From Bacillus pseudomycoides DSM 12442 (lineage in GTDB: Bacteria > Bacillota > Bacilli > Bacillales > Bacillaceae_G): DNA of 64,000 nucleotides. Positions 23,565-32,616 of this stretch are shown here, piece by piece (positions within the stretch are counted from its first letter, which is position 1; each line of letters opens with the position of its first letter). Made by a program: the position numbers and the translations under genes. Location: NCBI RefSeq assembly GCF_000161455.1, contig NZ_CM000745.1:1639640-1703639 (forward strand), in the 5' to 3' direction. Below the pieces are notes generated by a model. The model worked only from the letters and a program-made list of their open reading frames with translations, ran no database searches and had not been told where the DNA came from.

Positions 23565-25193
23565 ATGAAGCAGAAAAAGAGCCGCTTACTAGTAATTACA
23601 CTTGTCACATCTTTGATTTTATCGGCTTGTAGTAGTACAGCGAATAAAGTTAATAAAGGGGATCAAAAACAAGTGTTAAATGTAACAGTATCAGAAGAAA
23701 TTCCTTCTCTTGATACAGCGAAAGTGATGGATGGTACATCATCACATGTGATGCAAAATATATTTGAAGGGTTGTATGTGCTAGATAATCAAGACAAGCC
23801 CGTACCTGGTGTGGCGAAGTCATTTGAGAAAAGTGAGGATGGGAAAAGATATACATTCCATTTGCGCAAAGATGCAAAATGGTCAAATGGGGAATCGGTA
23901 ACAGCACATGATTTTACTTTTTCGTGGAAACGGACATTGAGTCCTGAAACAGCATCTCAATATGCATACATGCTATTTTATATAAAAAACGCACAAGAAA
24001 TTAATAAAGGTACATTGGCTACTGATCGACTAGGAGTAAAGGCATTAGATAATTATACGCTAGAAGTACAGTTAGAGCAGCCTGTCCCTTATTTATTGCA
24101 ATTATTAGCGTTGCCTATTTATTTACCACAGCATGAATCATTTGTGAAAGAACAAGGAGATCGTTATGGATTAGAACCAGATAATCTTATATATAATGGA
24201 GCGTTTGTGTTAGAAAAATGGAAGCATGAACAAGAATTTCAATTGAAGAAAAATGATACATATTGGGATAAGCGGAAAGTAAAGCTAGATGAAATAAACT
24301 TTCATATTATAAAAGATACAATGACAGCTGTAAATTTATATGAATCTGGTAGTCTTGATCGAGTACCTATTAATTCTACATTTGTAGACCAATATAAAAA
24401 CAATAAGGAGCTACATGTGTCAAGTGATCCTGCTATAGCTATGCTTCGCTTTAATGAAGGGAATACTTCACTAGCAAATAAAAAACTTCGGCAATCAATT
24501 TCTTTAGCAGTAAATAAAGAAGAGCTTATAAATCACTTTATAAACAACGGTGCATCTCCTGCGCATGGCTTGATTCCAACAGGGTATAAGAATGAAGTAA
24601 CCGGGAAAGATTTTCGAAAGGAAAATGGGAATATTGCTGATTACGATTTAGAAAAAGCAAAAGAACTTTGGGAAGACGCGAAAAAAGAGCTTGGTACGGA
24701 GAATGTTACAGTGGAGTTCTTGACATTTGAGCAAGATAATGCAAAACGTATAGCTGAATATATAAAAGGAGATTTAGAAAAGCATTTACAAGGTTTAACA
24801 GTGCAGATTAAACAGCAACCATTTAAGCAAAAATTACAACTAGAACAAACAGGGCAATATGATATATCTATGGTAGTATGGGGACCAGATTACAAAGATC
24901 CGATAAATTATTTAGAATTATTTACGACAAATAGCCCTAATAATAAGATGGATTACTCAAATTCTAATTATGATGATCTTATAAAGAAAGCAAAATATGA
25001 TATTGTACTAGATCAACAAAAAAGATGGAAAGCCTTACAAGAGGCAGAACGAATAGTATTGGAAGATGCGGCAGTTGCTCCTCTTTATCATACTGGTTCA
25101 GCATATATACAGAAGGAGCGTATAAAGGGCATTGAGAAGCATCAATTTGGCGGTGTATACACGTATAAACATGCTTTTATAGCTGAAAAATAA
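23565..25193 (+). CDS. oligopeptide ABC transporter substrate-binding lipoprotein
   Basis: This 542-residue protein has a lipoprotein signal peptide with lipobox LSAC (Cys22) and an AAGGAG site. It shows the family 5 solute-binding fold of OppA: EEIPSLDTAKVMD, the IFEGLYVLD block, and WSNGESVTAHDFTFSWKRTL. It would be anchored to the outer face of the membrane and deliver peptides to an Opp-type permease. No permease or ATPase gene is adjacent, so it must use one encoded elsewhere, as is common for B. cereus group OppA paralogues. Confidence 0.9.
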   Translation: MKQKKSRLLVITLVTSLILSACSSTANKVNKGDQKQVLNVTVSEEIPSLDTAKVMDGTSSHVMQNIFEGLYVLDNQDKPVPGVAKSFEKSEDGKRYTFHLRKDAKWSNGESVTAHDFTFSWKRTLSPETASQYAYMLFYIKNAQEINKGTLATDRLGVKALDNYTLEVQLEQPVPYLLQLLALPIYLPQHESFVKEQGDRYGLEPDNLIYNGAFVLEKWKHEQEFQLKKNDTYWDKRKVKLDEINFHIIKDTMTAVNLYESGSLDRVPINSTFVDQYKNNKELHVSSDPAIAMLRFNEGNTSLANKKLRQSISLAVNKEELINHFINNGASPAHGLIPTGYKNEVTGKDFRKENGNIADYDLEKAKELWEDAKKELGTENVTVEFLTFEQDNAKRIAEYIKGDLEKHLQGLTVQIKQQPFKQKLQLEQTGQYDISMVVWGPDYKDPINYLELFTTNSPNNKMDYSNSNYDDLIKKAKYDIVLDQQKRWKALQEAERIVLEDAAVAPLYHTGSAYIQKERIKGIEKHQFGGVYTYKHAFIAEK

Positions 25194-25207
25194 AAATACT
25201 GAGGTGG

Positions 25208-25249
25208 AAAAGAGCTAATTGCTTGATACAGAAATATTAGCTCTTTTTT
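25208..25249 (+). terminator. terminator of the OppA-like gene
   Basis: A 12-bp stem (25208-25219 with 25236-25247) ends in a T run. The A/T-rich 25250-25367 holds nothing recognisable. Confidence 0.9.
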
Positions 25250-25367
25250 AATTGGTTTTTGAATCATTTTAAAACAAATTTAGAAAAAGCTTTTTCAAGG
25301 GAAATGTTGTATTTAAGTTTGAAAATTATATTTTAGTTAAAGTAAAGGGATTGTGTTATTCTTTTTA

Positions 25368-25898
25368 TTAAACAGATTTTAGTAAAGAATAAACGTTTGT
25401 ATCATATGGAATTCCATTTTGATACATATAATTTTGTAGAACTTCTTCTTTTTTAAACCCTAGTTTTGTTAACAATTTATTGGATGATTCATTTTCAAGA
25501 AAAACAATCGCTCCAATACGTGTTAAATGAAGTGTATGGAAACCATATGATATAACTTGAGAAACTGCTTCAGTAGCATAGCCATTTCCCCATTGCTCAG
25601 GGAAAAGTGCATAACTTATATTTGCTCTTTTATGTTCAGAAGACCAATCGTGAAAACCGATTGTTCCAATAATGCCTTTCGTCCCCTTTCGTTCAATTCC
25701 CCATTTCATACCATGTTTTTCATTGTAACTTTCTGCAAAATTTCTAATGATTTGTTTTACCTGATCTATACTTTTTAATGGATTTTGACCATAGTAACGT
25801 AATACATCTGTATTAGAAAAGCAATTTAATATACTTTGTGCATCAGATTCTGTAAGTTCTCTCAAAATGAGTCGTTCTGTTTCTAATATCGGAAACAT
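25368..25898 (-). CDS. GNAT acetyltransferase, RimJ/RimL type
   Basis: This 176-residue protein starts FPILETERLILRELTESDA, the usual opening of the RimJ/RimL/SpeG-like branch. The acetyl-CoA motif is EQWGNGYATEAVSQVI and a C-terminal LLTKLGFKKEE follows. It may acetylate the N-terminus of a ribosomal protein or a small molecule; the substrate is unknown. The ribosome-binding site AAGGAGTG lies before the start. It is transcribed alone, convergent with the OppA-like gene. Confidence 0.87.
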   Translation of the reverse strand: MFPILETERLILRELTESDAQSILNCFSNTDVLRYYGQNPLKSIDQVKQIIRNFAESYNEKHGMKWGIERKGTKGIIGTIGFHDWSSEHKRANISYALFPEQWGNGYATEAVSQVISYGFHTLHLTRIGAIVFLENESSNKLLTKLGFKKEEVLQNYMYQNGIPYDTNVYSLLKSV

Positions 25899-26098
25899 TT
25901 TTTCACTCCTTTTTGTATAAAATTTATTTATTATTCTATATTAAAATCAGAAAAAAACAAACTTTTAAAATATTTATCGTGAAATAATTATAATGAGAAC
26001 TTTAGAAACTGACTAAAAAGAAATGATAATTCTCTTTTGCTACATGTTAATATAATTTTATGGAATATATTTCAAATGATTATGGAAGAGGATGGGTT

Positions 26099-26797
26099 AT
26101 GAAACAACAATCTATATTAATCGTAGATGATGACGCAGATATTGTTCAATTAATTGAAGTACATTTACGCCAAGAAGAGTTTCGTGTTTTAAGAGCTTAC
26201 ACTGGGGGAGAGGCATTAAATATTTTAGATATAAATGATATACAACTGGTTATTTTGGACATTATGATGCCTGCCATGGATGGAATTGAGGTATGCCGAA
26301 GAATAAGAGAACGGCATACTATTCCTGTTATGTTCTTAAGTGCAAAAGCGACAGATATAGATAAGGTTATTGGACTAAGCACAGGCGCAGATGATTATAT
26401 AACGAAACCATTTAGTATGATGGAGCTCGTAGCACGGGTGAAGGCACAATTAAGAAGATATACATATTTCAATCATATGCCAAGCGAAGTGCATAAAAAC
26501 AAAATTAAAATCAGAGGTTTGGAGATAGATGAATTATCTAGAAAAGTGATGTTGTACGAGAAAGCTATTAATCTTACAAAAACGGAATACGATATATTAC
26601 ATCTTATGGCTAAAAATAGAAACCGGGTATTCACATTAGAAGAAATATATGAAAGTATTTGGAGAGAAAGAGCTCATGAAAGCAATAATACTGTCATGGT
26701 TCATCTTGCAAGGTTAAGAAATAAGATAGAAGAAAATCCAAAGAAGCCAACAGTTATACAAAATGTTTGGGGAGTCGGTTATAAAATTGAAGACTAA
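26099..26797 (+). CDS. OmpR/VanR-type response regulator
   Basis: The start is ATG at 26099 after AGAGGATG. The 232-residue regulator has a receiver domain with the acidic pocket VDDDAD, phospho-acceptor Asp54 in LVILDIMMP, and the conserved lysine in YITKPFS. A winged-helix output domain follows (LTKTEYDILHLM, NNTVMVHLARLRNKIEE, VWGVGYKIED). The 3' end overlaps the kinase start. Likely targets are the M23 peptidase gene downstream and its own operon. Confidence 0.92.
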   Translation: MKQQSILIVDDDADIVQLIEVHLRQEEFRVLRAYTGGEALNILDINDIQLVILDIMMPAMDGIEVCRRIRERHTIPVMFLSAKATDIDKVIGLSTGADDYITKPFSMMELVARVKAQLRRYTYFNHMPSEVHKNKIKIRGLEIDELSRKVMLYEKAINLTKTEYDILHLMAKNRNRVFTLEEIYESIWRERAHESNNTVMVHLARLRNKIEENPKKPTVIQNVWGVGYKIED

Positions 26798-27857
26798 ATT
26801 ATTGCAAGGGATTAGGATGAAATTTTTTCTTGTTTTTATAAGTAGCATTTTATTCTCTACTATTTGCATTATAGTATTTCAAAGTTTGGCTGGAAGTATG
26901 CATGAGGATGTTATGAGATTAGAAGAAGAATATTCTTTTATTTACTTTGTTATTTTTCTCATTTTAACTTCGCTCTTTTTTCTACTATTATCAAAGAATA
27001 TGATGAAAAGATTGGAGCAAATCAATCAGGGTGTGAAACAGATAAGTAAAGGTAATTTGGAAGTACGTATACCCGTTTTGAAAAGTGATGAGATTGGAAA
27101 GTTAGCGACCGATATTAATGGGATGGTAAAAAGTTTAAAGGAGTCGATTGAAAAAGAAAAACAATCACAAGAAATGAAAAATGAAATGATTCATAACATC
27201 TCTCATGACTTACGAACACCTGTAACATCTTTAATAGGTTATGTTGATTTAGTGGAAAGTAAGCTTCATTCCAACATAGAGGAATGCGATCAGTATGTAG
27301 CGGTATTAAAGCGAAAAAGTGATGAGTTAAAAAATCAAATAGATGATCTACTAGAATATTGTCATATAAACTATAAGGAACGTCAGTTACATAAAGAAAT
27401 AGTAGAAGTTAAACCATTAATAGAACAAATCATGATTGATTTTGTACCGCAATTAGATGAGGAAAAGATGCATTTTGACATTGAGTGTAAACAAACTGTA
27501 CAAATTGAAGTAGATATAAAATTAATCATAAGGCTAATGCAAAATGTAATCAGTAATAGTATTTTATATGGGAAGTCTGGAAAGAAAATCGTTATTGAAG
27601 TGTTAGTTGAAAACGTGAATGCCCAAATAAAAATAAAGAATTATGGACCACGCATTTCAGACGAAGACATTCCGTATGTATTTGAAAAATTTTATCGTGG
27701 AGAAAAGTCAAGGAATGCTCATACTGGTGGAAAAGGAATGGGGCTTGCTATCGCTAAAAGTATTGCTCACATCCATGAAGGTGATCTAACAGTGGATAGT
27801 AATAAAGAAGAGACAACATTTACTATCATTTTACCAAGATATAAAAGGAAATCGTAA
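26787..27857 (+). CDS. sensor histidine kinase (VanS-like)
   Basis: The start is taken at TTG 26787, overlapping the regulator gene; ATG 26817 is an alternative. About 356 residues include two membrane segments with only a very short outside loop, so the signal may be sensed in or near the membrane. A HAMP domain follows, then the phospho-accepting His140 in NISHDLRTP, and an ATPase domain with NVISNSILYG and GKGMGLAIAKS. It is partner of the response regulator just upstream and lies in the same operon. Confidence 0.9.
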   Translation: MKTKLLQGIRMKFFLVFISSILFSTICIIVFQSLAGSMHEDVMRLEEEYSFIYFVIFLILTSLFFLLLSKNMMKRLEQINQGVKQISKGNLEVRIPVLKSDEIGKLATDINGMVKSLKESIEKEKQSQEMKNEMIHNISHDLRTPVTSLIGYVDLVESKLHSNIEECDQYVAVLKRKSDELKNQIDDLLEYCHINYKERQLHKEIVEVKPLIEQIMIDFVPQLDEEKMHFDIECKQTVQIEVDIKLIIRLMQNVISNSILYGKSGKKIVIEVLVENVNAQIKIKNYGPRISDEDIPYVFEKFYRGEKSRNAHTGGKGMGLAIAKSIAHIHEGDLTVDSNKEETTFTIILPRYKRKS

Positions 27858-27891
27858 GAAAGTCGTAAGTATTTCTTTCATATGTCGTAAA
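27852..27891 (+). promoter_or_regulatory. three phased TCGTAAG repeats, candidate regulator binding site
   Basis: TCGTAAG occurs at 27852 and 27863 and as TCGTAAAG at 27885, which are 11 and 22 bases apart, that is one and two helix turns. OmpR-family regulators bind such phased direct repeats. The array starts on the kinase stop codon and lies about 50-90 bases before the M23 gene. Confidence 0.55.
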
Positions 27892-27940
27892 GTCTGTTCT
27901 GTATCATAGCGAATGAAGATATGGAAACGGAGGATATAAT

Positions 27941-28840
27941 ATGTGGAAGAAAATTATACTTACTATTTTTGTTGCAATTTTGTTGATAGGTTGGAGCTTA
28001 ATTTATTTAGCTAGGGGCATTGTATCTATCTTTGCTTGGTGGGGAATACAAGCTTTTAGTTTCTTTTCTATCGTAATTTTTATCATCACAATGACTACAA
28101 TTATTTGGATTTTGTTTTCTAGAAGACGTATAGATAAAACAATTATTTTTATTTTGATTCTATCTGTAGCTGGAGCTTGGCCAGCAGGATGGTTTGTTGG
28201 AATAGGACAAATTGCTTATCCGGCAGATGTTCATTCTGCAACTCCAAAAGCAACGATTCGTCTTCCATTGAATCAAACTGCATTAGTAGGATGGGGAGGA
28301 AATCGACTTGAAACGAATTATCACGCCTGGGCACCAAATCAACGTTGGGCATATGATTTTCTCGTTCCACCAGCGGGAATAAAAAGCTCAAAATTAGAAG
28401 ATTACGGTATATATGGGGCAGAGGTAGTAGCTCCGGCTTCTGGAACAGTTATATCGATTAATACTGATGAACCTGATTTGAAACCAGGAACTGATGATTT
28501 TGATTCTATGGCTGGTAATCACATATATTTACGCTTAGATGAAACAGGAACATACCTTATCCTTGCTCATTTGAAGAGAGGATCGGTACTTGTGAAAGAA
28601 GGACAACACATAAACGAAGGAACAGTGGTTGCGAAAGTTGGAAACTCAGGAAATTCCAGTGAGCCACATTTACATATTCATCATCAATGGCAAGATCCAT
28701 CCAAGACGAGCATGTTTCTTTCGGAAGGCTTACCATTATATTTTCGGGATATTGATGGGCACGCTATGCCAGAAGGTGGTATTCGTGTGAAAAATGGAAA
28801 TGCGGTACCAATAGGTGATGTGATTTCACCTTTAACCTAA
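27941..28840 (+). CDS. membrane-anchored M23 (LytM) peptidase
   Basis: This 299-residue protein follows GGAGGAT. Three hydrophobic segments occupy the first 90 residues, then an extracellular peptidase domain. Zinc-ligand motifs are visible: the H and D of NYHAWAPNQRWAYD around residue 127, and the closing HLHIHHQ around residue 243, with HLKRG before it. M23 enzymes cut peptidoglycan cross-bridges. Placement right after a VanRS-like pair suggests a cell-wall stress response. It has its own terminator. Confidence 0.87.
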   Translation: MWKKIILTIFVAILLIGWSLIYLARGIVSIFAWWGIQAFSFFSIVIFIITMTTIIWILFSRRRIDKTIIFILILSVAGAWPAGWFVGIGQIAYPADVHSATPKATIRLPLNQTALVGWGGNRLETNYHAWAPNQRWAYDFLVPPAGIKSSKLEDYGIYGAEVVAPASGTVISINTDEPDLKPGTDDFDSMAGNHIYLRLDETGTYLILAHLKRGSVLVKEGQHINEGTVVAKVGNSGNSSEPHLHIHHQWQDPSKTSMFLSEGLPLYFRDIDGHAMPEGGIRVKNGNAVPIGDVISPLT

Positions 28841-28841
28841 A

Positions 28842-28875
28842 ATAAATCCCCTTTGTTTAAGCAAAGGGGATTTAT
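28842..28875. terminator. terminator between the M23 gene and mntH
   Basis: A perfect 14-bp stem (28842-28855 with 28862-28875) lies between two convergent genes. Confidence 0.88.
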
Positions 28876-28915
28876 CATGGCATCTTATAAAATAAAAATC
28901 AAAAACATAATAGCT

Positions 28916-30214
28916 TTATTGTCCAGTAAATGTTTGATACAGTAAGAAAATATTTAAAGCGATAACTAGAGCCGCGATTAACCAGGCAATTGCGCTTGTA
29001 ATACGATGATTAACTAGCACGCCCATAATTTTTTTGCTACTTGTAAACATAATAAGAGGTACTAATGCAAACGCGATTCCAAATGATAATACAACTTGAC
29101 TCATAACAAGAGCGTAAGTTGGATTCACACCTAAAGCGATAATAACAAGAGGCGGAATCATTGTAATAAAGCGTCTTACATATAAAGGAATATGCATGCG
29201 GATAAATCCTTGCATAATAATATCACCAGACATTGTACCGACGGAAGAACTAGATAAACCAGCAGCCAACAATCCAATTCCGAAAAGGCTGGCTGATACA
29301 GGTCCAACTAAATTGCTAAATTCATTAAAAGCAACGTCTAAATCTTTAACATGTAATCCGTTTTTGAAGAACAGGGCAGCTGCTACGATTAGCATACTTG
29401 CATTAATTGCTCCAGCAATCACCATTGCAATAATGATATCAATGAATTCAAAGCGAAAAATCTTTTTGCGCTGTTCATCTGTTGTTCCAACTACGCGGCG
29501 CTGCGTTAAAGCAGAATGTAGATAAATTGCATGTGGCATTACTGTTGCACCTAAAATCCCAGCTGCAAGTAAAATACTATCTACACCCTGAAATTTAGGA
29601 ATAAATAGTCCCGAAAGAAGGGGACTTAGCTCTGGTTTCGCATAAAACATTTGTACACCAAATGCAACAACAACAATAAAGACCATCCCTGTAATAACAG
29701 CTTCTAATGGGCGGAAGCCTCTGCGCTGAAATTCAAGAATAATGAATGATCCGATTGCTGTGATTAAAGCAGCAGGTAACATTGGAATGCCAAATAGCAA
29801 ATATAATCCTAAAGCAGCACCGATAAACTCGGCTAAATCAGTAGCCATAATAACGAGTTCACCCTGTATCCATAAACCAATTGAAACGGGTTTTGGGAAA
29901 TGTTCGCGAGCAACTTCTGGAAGGTTTTTACCAGTAGCAATCCCGAGTTTCGCTGATAGAGACTGAATTAAAACGGCCATTAAATTGGAAGCGAGAATTA
30001 CCCAAAGTAGTAAATAACCATATTGTGATCCAGCTGCAATATTTGTAGCGAAGTTCCCTGGATCAATATAAGCAACAGATGCGATGAATGCAGGTCCTAG
30101 AAAAGGTAATAATTTTTTAAGTCCCTTAGTTTCACCACTTAAAGCTAGATGAGCAGATTGAACGGTTGTACTTTGAGAAGGGACGTGTTCATCTTTTGTT
30201 ATATTTTTATTCAT
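28916..30214 (-). CDS. mntH: Mn(II)/divalent metal transporter, NRAMP family
   Basis: The start is ATG at 30214 (MNKNITKDEHVP), nine bases after AAGGGG; an ORF extension of 12 codons upstream lacks a site. The 432-residue protein has eleven to twelve membrane helices. The NRAMP metal-binding signature in helix 1 is SVAYIDPGNFATN, with D-P-G-N as ligands. ATVMPHAIYLHSAL in helix 6 is the second half of the site. It imports Mn2+ driven by protons. An MntR-like operator about 110-130 bases upstream suggests manganese repression. Confidence 0.93.
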   Translation of the reverse strand: MNKNITKDEHVPSQSTTVQSAHLALSGETKGLKKLLPFLGPAFIASVAYIDPGNFATNIAAGSQYGYLLLWVILASNLMAVLIQSLSAKLGIATGKNLPEVAREHFPKPVSIGLWIQGELVIMATDLAEFIGAALGLYLLFGIPMLPAALITAIGSFIILEFQRRGFRPLEAVITGMVFIVVVAFGVQMFYAKPELSPLLSGLFIPKFQGVDSILLAAGILGATVMPHAIYLHSALTQRRVVGTTDEQRKKIFRFEFIDIIIAMVIAGAINASMLIVAAALFFKNGLHVKDLDVAFNEFSNLVGPVSASLFGIGLLAAGLSSSSVGTMSGDIIMQGFIRMHIPLYVRRFITMIPPLVIIALGVNPTYALVMSQVVLSFGIAFALVPLIMFTSSKKIMGVLVNHRITSAIAWLIAALVIALNIFLLYQTFTGQ

Positions 30215-30320
30215 AGTAGTTTTCCCCTTTAGTTTCTTAGCATGATGCAATTATTGTATTTATTCTTACTATCTATTTCAATACATTTAGATGTTTTAGT
30301 TGATTTTTTTATTTGAACAC

Positions 30321-30340
30321 AAATGTTTCCTTAATGCAAA
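30321..30340 (-). promoter_or_regulatory. MntR-like operator upstream of mntH
   Basis: On the minus strand this reads TTTGCATTAAGGAAACATTT, very close to the MntR operators described upstream of B. subtilis mntH and mntABCD (TTTGC, then GGAAAC). Confidence 0.65.
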
Positions 30341-30424
30341 TTATATGACTGTGTACAATAAAAGGTGTACTTGAAATAACTATGTAATAAAAATAAATAA
30401 ATAGCTAACATACAGTTATAACTT

Positions 30425-30453
30425 TTGGGATTGTAGGAAAATTAACCTATAAT
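30425..30453 (+). promoter_or_regulatory. sigma-A promoter not followed by a gene
   Basis: TTGGGA (30425-30430), exactly 17 bases, and TATAAT (30448-30453). Transcription would begin near 30460 and meet a terminator at about 30590. Confidence 0.5.
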
Positions 30454-30459
30454 ATGGAA

Positions 30460-30590
30460 TGGAAAAGGCTGTTTTTTAATTGTAAAACAGGGATTACAGC
30501 ATATTAATTGCTGGAAACCAATTTGTATGTTATATAATATATTGGGATTACATCACAACTCTATTGGATTGTGATGTAATCTCGTTTTTC
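30460..30590 (+). ncRNA. candidate small RNA of about 130 nt
   Basis: This stretch lies between the promoter at 30425-30453 and a strong terminator, a perfect 13-bp stem (30546-30558 with 30569-30581) followed by TCGTTTTT. No open frame of useful length with a ribosome-binding site is seen. It could be an independent small RNA or a prematurely terminated leader of trhO, which starts 150 bases later. Rfam families were not recognisable by eye. Confidence 0.45.
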
Positions 30591-30741
30591 ATTTGCGTTA
30601 ACTTATAGGAAAACATTGTAAATAGGAGAAAGTTATTTGAGCAATAGTTAACATATCTTTTCTTATTCTTATATGTTCCGATATGATCGTTAACTTATAC
30701 ATGATTTTAAAATATCGAATTAGATAGGTGGTAAAAATAAA

Positions 30742-31716
30742 ATGTCAAATACAAAACCATACAGAGTGTTACTGTACTACATGTACACTACAATTGAGAA
30801 TCCGGAAGAATTTGCTGCTCAGCATTTAGAATTTTGTAATTCACTTGAGTTAAAAGGAAGAATTCTTGTAGCAGAAGAGGGGATTAACGGAACTGCTTCA
30901 GGTACTGTTGAACAAACAGAGGAATATATGGAAGCAATGAAGAACGATTCACGTTTTGATGGAATCGTGTTTAAAGTGGATGAAGCTGATGAACATGCGT
31001 TCAAAAAAATGCATGTGCGCCCTCGTTCAGAGCTTGTTACACTTCGTTTAGAAGATGATATCAATCCGAAAGAAACAACAGGTAAGTATTTAGAACCAAA
31101 AGAGTTTTGTGAAGCAATGAAGGAAGAAAATACAGTTATCATAGATGCAAGAAATGATTATGAATATGAGCTAGGGCATTTTAGAGGCGCGATTAAACCT
31201 GATATTAAATCATTCCGCGAACTACCAGATTGGATTGATGAAAATAAGGAAATGTTCGAAGGTAAAAAGATTTTAACATATTGTACAGGTGGTATTCGCT
31301 GTGAGAAGTTTTCAGGCTGGTTAGTGCGTGAAGGCTTTGAGGATGTAAGTCAGCTTCACGGCGGAATTGTAACGTACGGAAAAGACCCTGAAGTGCAAGG
31401 TGAACTATGGGATGGACAATGTTACGTATTCGATGAGCGTATTGGTGTACCAGTAAACCAAAAAGAACATGTTATTGTTGGGAAAGACCACTTTACAAAA
31501 GAACCATGTGAGCGCTATGTAAATTGTGCAAATCCAGAATGTAACAAACAAATCTTATGCTCGGAAGAAAATGAAGAGAAATATTTACGTGCATGTTCAC
31601 ATGAATGCCGTGTACACCCGCGCAATCGTTATGTAAAAGAGCATGAATTAACAGAAGAGCAAGTGGCTATCGCATTAGAAAAAATTGAAGAAGAAAATAA
31701 AGTGAAATTAGGATAA
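30742..31716 (+). CDS. trhO: tRNA uridine(34) hydroxylase (rhodanese-like)
   Basis: This 324-residue protein has three parts. An N-terminal acylphosphatase-like domain carries GRILVAEEGINGT. The central rhodanese domain has VIIDARNDYEYELGHFRGA and the active-site loop TYCTGGIRCEKF with Cys181. A C-terminal cysteine-rich segment follows (CANPECNKQILC, CSHECR). TrhO (YbfQ/YceA) uses O2 to make 5-hydroxyuridine at position 34 of tRNAs. The ribosome-binding site AGGTGG is close to the ATG. Single gene with its own terminator. Confidence 0.93.
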   Translation: MSNTKPYRVLLYYMYTTIENPEEFAAQHLEFCNSLELKGRILVAEEGINGTASGTVEQTEEYMEAMKNDSRFDGIVFKVDEADEHAFKKMHVRPRSELVTLRLEDDINPKETTGKYLEPKEFCEAMKEENTVIIDARNDYEYELGHFRGAIKPDIKSFRELPDWIDENKEMFEGKKILTYCTGGIRCEKFSGWLVREGFEDVSQLHGGIVTYGKDPEVQGELWDGQCYVFDERIGVPVNQKEHVIVGKDHFTKEPCERYVNCANPECNKQILCSEENEEKYLRACSHECRVHPRNRYVKEHELTEEQVAIALEKIEEENKVKLG

Positions 31717-31730
31717 TCGTTCACTTTCAT

Positions 31731-31771
31731 AAAAAACGGATCTTATCGTCAAAGAGAGGATCCGTTTTTTT
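31731..31771 (+). terminator. terminator of trhO
   Basis: A 12-bp stem (31731-31742 with 31759-31770) ends in a run of T. Confidence 0.9.
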
Positions 31772-31833
31772 ATCGTTTTAACCGAGAAGCCCCTCTCCTC
31801 TAATAGAAGTGAAGGGGAGGGTAGTTCACTTCT
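31772..31833. repeat. 60-bp hairpin repeat, copy 1
   Basis: From TCGTTTTAACCGAGAAG to GGGTAGTTCACTTC this matches the reverse complement of 34896-34960 over its whole length with about a dozen differences. It contains a hairpin pairing CCCCT with AGGGG. Each copy lies directly downstream of the end of a coding or relic frame. Confidence 0.65.
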
Positions 31834-31835
31834 AT

Positions 31836-32297
31836 TTAGATAATGAAAAAAATTACACATTGCTTGTTTGCAGCAGCTTGCTTATATAAATCCTTAATTT
31901 CTAAAAAGTAACTATAGATATATTCTAATATTTCATCCGGGTCATCATCTTCAACAAGTGGATAAAGCTGTTCATCCATTAATTCTTGAAAGTTGTACAT
32001 GTTGTTGAAATCAGATTCGCTTAAATCTTTTATTGCAGAATAGACCTCTTCGACTTCACTAGTTGTAAGATAAAATGTACCGAGAGAATCGTTATCTATG
32101 ATGGAATCATTAAGCGGTACGACATGTCCAAGCGGTGGTTCGCCTCCGCCAATCTCACCACATAAAGTAAAATGAAGTAACTGCCATGACTTATCGATAT
32201 CTAAATCAGATTCTCTAAAATAAATGTCTAACTCGTTATTGTTGATTTTACTTAATTCCTCATCTGTAACTAATAGATACTGTCCAATCATCCCCAT
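31836..32297 (-). CDS. DUF1877 (YfbM-like) family protein
   Basis: This 153-residue acidic protein starts MGMIGQYLLVTDEELSKI and includes SWQLLHFTLCGEIGGGEPPLGHVV, the conserved block of DUF1877/YfbM proteins. Function is unknown. The C-terminus ends in an unusual hydrophobic VIFFII; the stop lies next to the 60-bp hairpin repeat, so the end may have been altered by that insertion. Confidence 0.75.
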   Translation of the reverse strand: MGMIGQYLLVTDEELSKINNNELDIYFRESDLDIDKSWQLLHFTLCGEIGGGEPPLGHVVPLNDSIIDNDSLGTFYLTTSEVEEVYSAIKDLSESDFNNMYNFQELMDEQLYPLVEDDDPDEILEYIYSYFLEIKDLYKQAAANKQCVIFFII

Positions 32298-32446
32298 AAT
32301 AGCCAGCTCCTCTAAAGATTTTGAATTTAGTATATCATATTTTATGTAGGTGTTTTTTTGGGATGGAAGAGGATTTTAACTTATTTATAAGATATGAGAA
32401 AATATAGATTACTTCTGGTGAATCAAAACAAGGGAAATGTTTAAAT

Positions 32447-32484
32447 AAAAGAGTAGGCCATAAAAATTTGTGGCCTACTCTTTT
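32447..32484. terminator. terminator in the intergenic region
   Basis: A perfect 14-bp stem (32447-32460 with 32471-32484) with T/A runs on both sides. On the minus strand it ends the acetyltransferase transcript. Nothing else was seen in 32298-32616. Confidence 0.9.
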
Positions 32485-32616
32485 TATAATCATTCATTTA
32501 GATGTTAAAACGTAATTGTTAAAAGGAGGTTTCTGCGTTTTTTCTTCTTGAAATTTTGATTTTTATGGTGGAAGTAAAGCTTTCGTATTATTGATATTCG
32601 CTAAAAAGAAGAGAAG

